Source: Myxococcales bacterium (GTDB taxonomy: Bacteria > Myxococcota > Polyangia > Fen-1088). Taken from it: a DNA stretch of 14,087 bases. A program made the translations under genes and the position numbers. The DNA lies in contig PMCR01000249.1 of NCBI GenBank assembly GCA_003155465.1, positions 1-14,087 on the forward strand, in the 5' to 3' direction. The notes beneath the pieces were generated by a model. That model was not told the origin of the DNA and made no database searches. It worked only from the letters and a program-made list of their open reading frames with translations. Below, piece by piece: positions 6,885 through 13,016 of the stretch (the stretch's first letter is position 1; every line of letters begins with the position of its first letter).

Positions 6885-8354
6885 ATGACGATTCACATGC
6901 ACCACAGGGCGGAGTTGCAGCGGGTTGCGCGAAAAGCGATGCTCGATCGGGGACTGCAGCCGGAGTTCGATGCCGCAGCGTCGAAGCAGGCCGACGGCAT
7001 GCGCGACCCCGCGGCCACAGAGGGCGGTGCCGTGCGCGACCTGCGCGACTTGCTGTGGTGCTCGATCGACAACGACGACTCACTCGATCTCGATCAGCTT
7101 TCAGTGGCGGAGGACCTTGGCGGCGAGACAGTGAAGATCCTGATTGCCGTGGCTGACGTGGACGCCCTGGTTGCCAAGAGCACGCCCATCGACCGGCACG
7201 CCGCGGGCAACACGGCCTCGGTCTACGTGGCCGGCCATGTCTACCCCATGCTGCCCGAGCGGCTGTCCACTGACCTGACTTCGCTGGGGCCTGACTGCGA
7301 CCGGCTCAGCCTGGTCATTGAATACGCGGTCAAGCCGGACGGCACGCTGGGCGATACGCGCGTCGGCCGTGCGCTTGTGCGCAATCGGGCCAAGCTGGCC
7401 TACAATGCAGTGGCCGCGTGGCTCGACGGCCAGGGGCCGTTGCCCGAGCCTGCGGCGCTCGTGAAAGGGATGGATCTGCAGCTTCATCTGCAGGACGAGG
7501 TGGCGGCGCGGCTACGGCGCCTGCGCCACCAACAGGGCGCGCTGGATCTGCAATCATTGGAATCCCGCCCCGTGTTCGGTGGGGATGAGGTGGTGGGTTT
7601 GCGGGCGGAGGAGCCCAATCGCGCCAAGCAGCTGATCGAGGACTTCATGATCGCCGCCAACGGCGTGGTGGCCCGCTTCCTCGAAGGCAAGGCACGGCCG
7701 TGCTTGCGCCGCGTGGTGCGCTCGCCCGAACGCTGGGCGAAGATTGTTGCCGTCGCCGCAAAGTTGGGCGAGTCGCTTCCGGCCGAGCCCTCGGCGCGCG
7801 CGCTGGAGGCGTTTCTGCTGAGACGCCGCGCCGCCGATCCGCTGCGTTTCCCCGATCTGTCGCTGGTGATCGTGAAACTGATGGGCGCTGGCGAGTACGT
7901 AGTGCAGTCGCCGGGGCAGACCCCGGTTGGGCACTTCGGGCTTGCGGTCAAGGACTACGCCCACTCCACCGCGCCCAACCGCCGTTTCCCCGATCTGGTC
8001 ACCCATCGGTTGGTCAAGGCCGCGCTTTCCGATGGCCAGGCGCCCTACAGCGCGGACGAGTTGGCCGAGATTGCCAGCCATTGCACCCTGCAAGAGGGAA
8101 ATGTGGCCAAGGTGGAGCGCCAGGTGAGCAAATCGGCTGCGACGTTGCTGCTGGAAGGGCGGGTGGGCGAAAGCTTCGAGGGCGTAATCACCGGCGCGGC
8201 GGACAAGGGAACCTGGGTGCGCGTCTTTGACCCGCCGGTGGAAGGCCGCATGGTGCGTGGGTTCGATAGTCTGCGCGTGGGCGACCGGGTGCGCGTGGTC
8301 CTCGTCCACACCGATTTCGATAGGGGCTATCTGGACTTCGAGCGACGGCCGTGA
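6885..8354 (+). CDS. RNB-domain exoribonuclease (RNase II/R family), short form
   Basis: Codes for 489 residues. The catalytic RNB domain fills most of it: IDNDDSLDLDQ at 61-71 holds the aspartates that bind the two metal ions, and YAHSTAPNRRFPDLVTHR is the family's C-terminal signature (usually YAHFTSPIRRYPDL). The last 70 residues (GRVGESFEGVITG to GYLDFERRP) look like a degenerate S1-type OB fold for RNA binding. The N-terminal cold-shock domains of E. coli RNase II and RNase R are absent, so this is the compact subgroup. Expected activity is processive 3'-to-5' hydrolysis of single-stranded RNA in the cytoplasm. The ATG at 6885 is the best start; GCAGGAG lies about 14 bp upstream, rather far. 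The 3' end overlaps the convergent RuBisCO-like gene by 28 bp. Confidence 0.92.
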   Translation: MTIHMHHRAELQRVARKAMLDRGLQPEFDAAASKQADGMRDPAATEGGAVRDLRDLLWCSIDNDDSLDLDQLSVAEDLGGETVKILIAVADVDALVAKSTPIDRHAAGNTASVYVAGHVYPMLPERLSTDLTSLGPDCDRLSLVIEYAVKPDGTLGDTRVGRALVRNRAKLAYNAVAAWLDGQGPLPEPAALVKGMDLQLHLQDEVAARLRRLRHQQGALDLQSLESRPVFGGDEVVGLRAEEPNRAKQLIEDFMIAANGVVARFLEGKARPCLRRVVRSPERWAKIVAVAAKLGESLPAEPSARALEAFLLRRRAADPLRFPDLSLVIVKLMGAGEYVVQSPGQTPVGHFGLAVKDYAHSTAPNRRFPDLVTHRLVKAALSDGQAPYSADELAEIASHCTLQEGNVAKVERQVSKSAATLLLEGRVGESFEGVITGAADKGTWVRVFDPPVEGRMVRGFDSLRVGDRVRVVLVHTDFDRGYLDFERRP

Positions 8355-9670
8355 GTCCTGCCCTTCTCCAACGAGGCGTTGTTTGCGGCGAGGCTGGCGT
8401 CTGTCTGTAGCGCGTCCCATGCCTGGCGAAAAGCCTGAGCGCCGGCAAAAACTCCGGCGGGGTGTTGGTCCACCGCTGCAGCGGCAATCAGCATGAAGTC
8501 CGGCGAGCCCGCGGCCCGCAAGCAGTCGACCAGACTGGCGGGAGTCTTGCCACCGGCCATGATCGGCAGCACTGGGCGGATTGTTCCGCGCGGTTCGGCG
8601 CACTCAGCCACGCAGGTACGCTCATCCGACGCTTGCATGCTCCCGCTGGCGAAGGCCCCGGGCAGCATGATCAGGTCCACCCCGATGATTCTCTGGATGG
8701 CGATATACAGGGAATGTGCGACGCCGAAGCGGGGATGGCGTAGGCAGACGTCTTCCCAGGTGTTGTGGGCCAGGACAGGCAGCCCGGTCTCTTCAGCGAC
8801 AGTCCGGGCGATCTCCAGCCCTTGCAGCATTGGACTGACCAGCAGGCCATCGACCCCGGCACGCACCGCGGTCCTAGCGTAGTCCAAGGTTTGCCGGATC
8901 TCCGCGATCACGTTGGCGAAGTACATCTTGCGCGCGCCGGTGGCATCCTCCGCCCGGCGCACCATGCGGGCCATCGCCTTCACGCGCTCGGCGAAGGGCG
9001 AGGGGGAAGCGTCAGGTGTGAGTTCATCATCCTTGACCACGTCGAAGCCGCCACGCAGGACCTGTTCGTTGATCCGGAGCATGGCCTCCGTGCTCAGGCC
9101 CACGGCCGGCCGGGCTGATCGGCAGAAGATCGGACGTTCCCATACGCCCAGGCGCTGGCGCAGCCCCACGGCGCCGTGCCGCGGTCCATGGAATCCGGCC
9201 AGATAGTCATCCGGGAAGCGCAAGTCCAGAAGTCGGAGGGCGTTGACAAAGCCGAGACGATGGAGCTCGCCCCCGACTGCGTTCCACAGTCCGGTCATGC
9301 TCCGGCCGAACATCCGAATGGGGAAGGCGATGCTCACCTGACAAACCTGGCAGTCTTCCCCACCGCCGCCCCCGGTGTCGTAGACCGGCGTATTCAGGCG
9401 ATAGCCCGGCAGCATGACGGTAGCGGTCTCACCGAGCTTTTCCACGGCAGTGACCCGTGCCGTCCAGGCTTCGATATTGTCCACCGCATCGCTGCCCGGG
9501 AAGACCAGTGTGCCGGCACTTTGTTCCTTGGCCATGGCGATGGCGGCAAGCTCGGGGTCGACCGAGGTCTCCACCCGGTAGGTTGCAACCAGGTAGTCGG
9601 CCGGATCCAGTTGCGCGTTCCAAAGGTAGGCGGCGCGAGGCTTCGACGGGTCAAGATACTCGGAACTCAC
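8327..9670 (-). CDS. RuBisCO-like protein (form IV, RLP)
   Basis: Codes for 447 residues. The N-terminal domain carries DYLVATYRVET (25-35) and KEQSAGTL (48-55), equivalent to ESSTGTW of RuBisCO. Next come VSIAFPIRMF, LRLLDLRFPDDY and FHGPRHG, then the barrel. VVKDDE at 211-216 keeps the metal-site Lys, Asp and Glu (K213, D215, E216), and LAHN keeps the loop-5 His. The end, DFMLIAAAAVDQHPAGVFAG, matches the family's 'GGG..GHP.G..AGA'. Catalytic residues of true RuBisCO are changed: RPAVGLS has Arg and Ala for K175 and K177, the loop-6 Lys is missing, and the N123 equivalent is Gly, so it should not fix CO2. A Gly5 run and C107-x-x-C110 precede the barrel. The start is the GTG at 9670, overlapping the cytidylyltransferase stop as GTGA; earlier in-frame starts lie inside that gene and give non-homologous sequence. 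Known RLPs do enolase, isomerase or decarboxylase chemistry on sugar phosphates; the reaction here is unknown. Confidence 0.88.
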   Translation of the reverse strand: MSSEYLDPSKPRAAYLWNAQLDPADYLVATYRVETSVDPELAAIAMAKEQSAGTLVFPGSDAVDNIEAWTARVTAVEKLGETATVMLPGYRLNTPVYDTGGGGGEDCQVCQVSIAFPIRMFGRSMTGLWNAVGGELHRLGFVNALRLLDLRFPDDYLAGFHGPRHGAVGLRQRLGVWERPIFCRSARPAVGLSTEAMLRINEQVLRGGFDVVKDDELTPDASPSPFAERVKAMARMVRRAEDATGARKMYFANVIAEIRQTLDYARTAVRAGVDGLLVSPMLQGLEIARTVAEETGLPVLAHNTWEDVCLRHPRFGVAHSLYIAIQRIIGVDLIMLPGAFASGSMQASDERTCVAECAEPRGTIRPVLPIMAGGKTPASLVDCLRAAGSPDFMLIAAAAVDQHPAGVFAGAQAFRQAWDALQTDASLAANNASLEKGRTHGRRSKSR

Positions 9671-10371
9671 TCCAAACCACCGTCGCAGCGCTGGCGGCCT
9701 GGTTCCACCAACAGGCGCGCCAACTCCCAGTCGAACGGCACTGTGATCTTGATGTTGCGGTCTTCCCCGGACACAGGATGCAGCCGTCCGCCGTCGCGGA
9801 GGACCAGCTGCCACGTGGTTTGCTCGCAAAGCCCCTTGTCGGCGGCATTCCGATAGGCGCTTTCCAGCACCTCCCTGCGGTAGGCCTGGGGACTTTGCGG
9901 AAGGAGCACCTGTTCCCGATGCAGGTACCCGGTGACCAAGCCGTCCGTGCACAGGGCTGCTGGGACGTGGCTGGGCACGAACGCTCCTGCTGCGCCGTGC
10001 AGCCTGGCAGCGGCGATGACGCCTCGGATCAGGGCAGGGCTGGCAAACGGGCGGGTCACATCATGTACAACCACTATAGGCTCATTGGACTTCAAGAGGA
10101 GCAAGCGCACGGTATCCTGCCGGGTGGCTCCGCCAGGAAAAACTTCCGCCAGTCCCTTGAGTTCTTCCCGGGCAGCGGCCACGTAGTCGACGGGAACACC
10201 GACCAGCGCGTGCTCCACGCAGGTGGTGAGAGTCTGGGCAGCCATGCGCACGAGGGTGCATCCCCCGAGCTTGAGAAAGGCTTTGGGACCCAATCCCAAG
10301 CGAATGCCCGACCCTGCCGCATTCAGCAGGGCAACTGCGTCTCGGATGGGTTCTGGCTCAGGATTGGGCAT
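9667..10371 (-). CDS. IspD/TarI-like cytidylyltransferase
   Basis: Codes for 234 residues, the normal size for the family. Signature elements in order are LNAAGSGIRLGLGPKAFLKL (16-35), the CTP-binding loop with R24 and K30; GGATRQDTV (80-88); VHDVTRPF (102-109), usually VHDAARP; and NIKITVPFDWELA near the C-terminus, which includes the conserved Lys. It should transfer CMP from CTP to a polyol phosphate in the cytoplasm. IspD uses methylerythritol phosphate (isoprenoid pathway), while TarI/Bcs1-type relatives use ribitol phosphate for wall or capsule polymers. The neighbours, a CDP-glycerol-type polymerase upstream and an RLP downstream overlapping by 4 bp, favour a polyol phosphate substrate, but sequence alone does not exclude IspD. 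The start at 10371 has only a weak GGAA upstream. Confidence 0.87.
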   Translation of the reverse strand: MPNPEPEPIRDAVALLNAAGSGIRLGLGPKAFLKLGGCTLVRMAAQTLTTCVEHALVGVPVDYVAAAREELKGLAEVFPGGATRQDTVRLLLLKSNEPIVVVHDVTRPFASPALIRGVIAAARLHGAAGAFVPSHVPAALCTDGLVTGYLHREQVLLPQSPQAYRREVLESAYRNAADKGLCEQTTWQLVLRDGGRLHPVSGEDRNIKITVPFDWELARLLVEPGRQRCDGGLE

Positions 10372-10441
10372 GGATTCCGCTTGGGCCGCTCGGAAGAACC
10401 TCCGGCCTGCAGGGGTAATTGTAGCGGCCAGTCGGCCTCAT

Positions 10442-11731
10442 TCAAGGTCGGGGCGGTCGCCGATCTTCCTGGCCGGAAGGCTGCCCAGACCTCACGCGGC
10501 AGAGCAGATTCCAGAGCATCGCGGTCCGGCGCTTGAGTATCCCGGGGCTGCGGCGCAGTAGTTCGCGGGCCAAATACCCGTTCTTGCCCAGGTTGGTCAT
10601 CAACGCCTCGGCCTGGGTTCGACTCTCCTGCAACTCGCGGCTCAGGCTTGCGTTGCGTGCGCGGAGACGTGCGATATTCCAGGCCAATTCCGCCCATTCC
10701 GGCCGGTCCCCCTCGGGAAGCAACAGGGCGCGGATGCGGTCAGTCAGGCGGCGGCAAGCCTGGCCATCAGTGAGACCTCCGAAGACGCGCTCTCGATACA
10801 ACGCCCGCGGTTGCGCGTTTTCCCCTGGGCAATCCAAGCAGCGCTTGACCACCGGCACAACCTCCGAAGCGTGGCTGATGGTTGTGGCCATGTCCCGCCA
10901 CTGCCACTCCGGGCCATCCGGATCGTAGTCGTCGCCGGCAGCCTCCGGGTGCGGGACATTGACCATGACAATTGGGCGGTCCATCGCCAGGAAGTAGAAA
11001 GCGACACTGGATACGTCGGTCAGCAGCACGTCGGTCACGGGGAAGAAGCGATAGATATCGGAGTGGGTATCCTCCATCAGCAAGACGCGGCGGCTTTCTC
11101 CGGCGGCTTGGCGCCAAGCCGCCATCCAGCCGGGATTGCGCTCCGCGGTCACCGGATGCGGCTTGATGACGATGTTCAGCGCGGGGATCGCGGCCTGCAG
11201 CTCGCGGATCCAATCTGTGCCGATTACCGGGAAGGAATGCAGGCCGGGGTTGTGCGTGGGAGCGTAGAGCAGCGTGCGCGTGCCTGGAGAAATGTCAATG
11301 CGCAGGTTCGTCGGAGGCTGACCGCGCCGCGCCTGGAAGACTGCGTCCATGGGTAGGAATCCGATCGACCAGAAGTCCATTCTGGGACGGTGCCCTCGCT
11401 TGAGCAGGTCCCGGCGGACCCATGGGCTGGAAACGCAGGCGAAGTCGCAGCCAGCAAATGCCGTGCGCCAGAGTTGCTTGCTTGAGAACCCGTGGCGGGT
11501 GAAGACCAGGATGGTGTCCGGCAGCCGTGCGCGGAAACGGTCATAGGCCGCGTCGGCCAGCACCAGCACTGCCGGCCGGAAGGCGACCACTTCCTCGGGG
11601 TCGTTCGAGATCAGGCAGGGGTACTCGTCCCTGAGCGCATCGTAGACCGGGGACAGGATTGGACGGTGGAATTCCCAAAGAACGAAGAAGGCCACGCTTG
11701 GCCTCGCGGAAGACGCTGGGGAGTCAGACAT
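10442..11731 (-). CDS. CDP-glycerol glycerophosphotransferase-like enzyme (TagB/TagF family)
   Basis: Codes for 429 residues. The GT-B-like fold is recognisable from FTRHGFSSKQLW (77-88, His80), LLYAPTHNPG (154-163), IVIKPHP (187-193, His192) and SDIYRFFPVTDVLLTDVSSV (224-243), followed by DRPIVMVN, the C-terminal nucleotide-site region of the Glyphos_transf family (Pfam PF04464). The family transfers polyol phosphate from a CDP-activated donor to a membrane-bound or growing polymer at the cytoplasmic face of the inner membrane. Residues about 345-410 form a charged helix, possibly a coiled coil or a membrane-surface anchor, followed by basic sequence. It is first in a three-gene minus-strand cluster; the gap to the cytidylyltransferase is 70 bp. 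The ATG at 11731 has AGGA about 13 bp upstream. Donor and acceptor are not determinable from sequence. Confidence 0.87.
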   Translation of the reverse strand: MSDSPASSARPSVAFFVLWEFHRPILSPVYDALRDEYPCLISNDPEEVVAFRPAVLVLADAAYDRFRARLPDTILVFTRHGFSSKQLWRTAFAGCDFACVSSPWVRRDLLKRGHRPRMDFWSIGFLPMDAVFQARRGQPPTNLRIDISPGTRTLLYAPTHNPGLHSFPVIGTDWIRELQAAIPALNIVIKPHPVTAERNPGWMAAWRQAAGESRRVLLMEDTHSDIYRFFPVTDVLLTDVSSVAFYFLAMDRPIVMVNVPHPEAAGDDYDPDGPEWQWRDMATTISHASEVVPVVKRCLDCPGENAQPRALYRERVFGGLTDGQACRRLTDRIRALLLPEGDRPEWAELAWNIARLRARNASLSRELQESRTQAEALMTNLGKNGYLARELLRRSPGILKRRTAMLWNLLCRVRSGQPSGQEDRRPPRP

Positions 11732-11778
11732 GGGTTGGGATTTCCTGACCTGTCGCGATCGCTTCTCGATCAGAAGAG

Positions 11779-11784
11779 ATTCTA
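11779..11784 (-). promoter_or_regulatory. possible -10 element of the CDP-polyol/RLP cluster
   Basis: On the minus strand TAGAAT (five of six matches to TATAAT) stands about 48 bp before the ATG of the glycerophosphotransferase-like gene. No good -35 is found 16-18 bp further upstream. This is a weak candidate only. Confidence 0.25.
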
Positions 11785-11877
11785 GCCGGAAGGTGCCCTT
11801 GCGCCGAGAGGTTCGCGAGCGCGAGATTTGCGCGAGTCGGGAGGACGGTCAGTGATCGTATCTATTCGTGGACTTCC

Positions 11878-11907
11878 TTGACACTCCCATGCCATCGGGA
11901 ATCCAAT
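11878..11907 (+). promoter_or_regulatory. sigma-70-like promoter of the GNAT gene
   Basis: A perfect TTGACA (11878-11883) is followed after 18 bp by TCCAAT (11902-11907, four of six matches). Transcription would begin near 11914, giving a leader of about 20 nt before the GGAG ribosome binding site at 11927-11930 and the ATG at 11936. Confidence 0.5.
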
Positions 11908-11935
11908 CATCTTCGCACGGCCAGCCGGAGTGAAC

Positions 11936-12490
11936 ATGCCGCGAATCGATCCGAAACGGACCAAGAGGCTCGTCATCCGTGAGTTGCAGGCGAGCGACCG
12001 CGAGGCGCTCCTCGCCGTCGTACGTGACCCCGACCAGATCAAGCACATGCTGCTTTTCCTCGACACGGAAGCGCAGCTCGACGCCTTCCTGGCGATGGTG
12101 GTCCAGGCGGCGAACGCCGAGGCGCGGTTGCAGTGGCACTTCGCGGTGGAGGATACAGCGAATGGCCGCTATCTCGGGAGCTGCTGCCTGATGGTCGAGC
12201 CGGATTCTCCGAGCTCTGCCGAACTCGGGTACTGGTTTCTGCGTGAGGCTTGGGGTAAAGGCTACGCCACCGAGGCATCCGCGGTGATGCTTGAACTGGG
12301 CTTCGATCGTCTGGGCTTTCATCGGGTGTGGGGTAAGTGTCACACGCAGAATCCCGCTTCGGCCAGGGTCATGGAGAAGCTGGGCATGACCTACGAGGGC
12401 ACTCTGCGCGAGCACGTGTGGCTGCGCGACCACTTCCGCAGCTCTCGCATCTACGGAATGTTGCAAGGGGAGTACCGGGGCCTCAAGTAG
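11936..12490 (+). CDS. GNAT N-acetyltransferase, RimJ/RimL type
   Basis: Codes for 184 residues. The family pattern is clear: TKRLVIRELQASDREALL at the N-terminus, AELGYWFLREAWGKGYATEA in the acetyl-CoA-binding region (the Q/RxxGxG/A-type loop is WGKGYA), and NPASARVMEKLGMTYEGTLR with the conserved Asn and 'EKLGF.-EG' helix-strand. These enzymes move acetyl from acetyl-CoA to an amino group, either ribosomal protein N-termini, as in RimJ/RimL, or small molecules; the substrate here is unknown. The ATG at 11936 is preferred over an in-frame GTG at 11930 because GGAG (11927-11930) sits 5 bp before it and overlaps that GTG. It is transcribed alone, away from the CDP-polyol cluster, with about 200 bp between the two starts. 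Confidence 0.92.
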   Translation: MPRIDPKRTKRLVIRELQASDREALLAVVRDPDQIKHMLLFLDTEAQLDAFLAMVVQAANAEARLQWHFAVEDTANGRYLGSCCLMVEPDSPSSAELGYWFLREAWGKGYATEASAVMLELGFDRLGFHRVWGKCHTQNPASARVMEKLGMTYEGTLREHVWLRDHFRSSRIYGMLQGEYRGLK

Positions 12491-12656
12491 GCAGCAGAGG
12501 CTTGGCCCAAAGACGATGCGGAAGCGCGGTGCCGAAAGTGTAGTGCCACAGGATTCGCGAAACCCGCTTGGTTTCCCAGGGTATGGGGCCCCAGTTGACA
12601 TGGCCGGCGTACTCGGAGGAATTTGGAGGGCATGCGCCAACGTCGAGCAGGCGGAA
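12483..12656 (-). other. protein-like open frame without start codon, possible gene remnant
   Basis: An open frame of 57 codons lies between an in-frame TAA at 12659-12657 and a TGA at 12485-12483. It has no ATG or GTG. The translation has a natural-looking composition (for example GHVNWGPIPWETKRVSRILW and FGTALPHRLWAKPLLPT), with four Trp and none of the Arg/Pro/Ala runs typical of shadow frames in GC-rich DNA. It may be the C-terminal remnant of a lost gene. I do not recognise the family. Its end overlaps the end of the GNAT gene by 8 bp. Confidence 0.25.
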
Positions 12657-12705
12657 TTATTGCGGCGTTCCCGTGCGCCGTCATCGGGGGAATACTGTTC
12701 CCTGC

Positions 12706-12945
12706 ATGCCGTTCCTCTTCGAGCCGTACGAGTGCGACGACTACACGGACGTCGACACTTCCGTAGCCATGAGCGGCTGTGCGACCCCGTGGTCCTGGTC
12801 CACACAGCCTTGCCAAAACCATTTCACGCTCGGCTGCCGCTTCGGCACGCCCGGGACCCCGGGATGCGTGGTTCGGTGGCGCGAAACGGGTGGCAACTAC
12901 CTCGTCGTTTGCGCCAGCAACGGCGGAGTCGCCGTGCCTCCGTGA
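12706..12945 (+). pseudogene. C-terminal fragment of a Cys-rich (probably secreted) protein
   Basis: From about 12700 to the TGA at 12945 the plus frame has strongly GC-biased third positions and a coherent Cys-rich translation: EPYECDDYTDVD, SGCATPWSW, QPCQNHFTLGCRFGTPGTPG, CVVRWRETGGNYLVVCAS. The six cysteines after the Met and the Ser/Thr/Gly-rich style resemble extracellular proteins of myxobacteria. The only ATG (12706) has no ribosome binding site at a normal distance and gives no signal peptide; the open frame extends back to a stop at 12541 but loses its coding character upstream of about 12700. I read it as a 5'-truncated remnant; a 79-residue cytoplasmic protein is the less likely alternative. 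Confidence 0.45.
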
Positions 12946-13000
12946 TGAAACGCCTGCGCAGCGGCTTGCTGGCTATGCACCCACGCCCCCGGTTGTCACC

Positions 13001-13016
13001 CACAATGCCTATTGTG
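13001..13016. terminator. small hairpin at the convergent junction
   Basis: CACAAT and ATTGTG form a perfect 6-bp stem with a 4-nt loop, spanning the stop codon of the Cys-rich repeat gene between two convergent coding regions. The stem is AT-rich and no U-tract follows, so it is at best a weak terminator. Confidence 0.2.

Noticed and set aside
7554..8603. Long minus-strand open frame opposite the RNB nuclease
   Set aside because: It is the complement of a well-supported gene, has shadow-type composition (Arg/His/Gly-rich) and no recognisable motif.
9671..9952. N-terminal extension of the RLP
   Set aside because: The extra 94 residues are Arg/Pro-rich shadow of the cytidylyltransferase gene; the GTG at 9670 overlapping its stop is the natural start.
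10064..10069. Further TGTACA
   Set aside because: It is a single copy inside the cytidylyltransferase coding region without the 16-bp phasing, so taken as coincidence.
10384..10429. Inverted repeat GGCCGCT / AGCGGCC in the gap between polymerase and cytidylyltransferase genes
   Set aside because: Arms of 7 bp separated by 32 bp in GC-rich DNA are easily found by chance, and no U-tract follows.
9457..10536. Long plus-strand open frame opposite the RLP and cytidylyltransferase
   Set aside because: It spans two convincing opposite-strand genes and their junction, and its translation shows no family features.
11849..12805. Minus-strand open frame of about 318 codons over the GNAT gene
   Set aside because: It lies opposite a clear acetyltransferase with a good promoter and RBS; its composition is that of a shadow frame.
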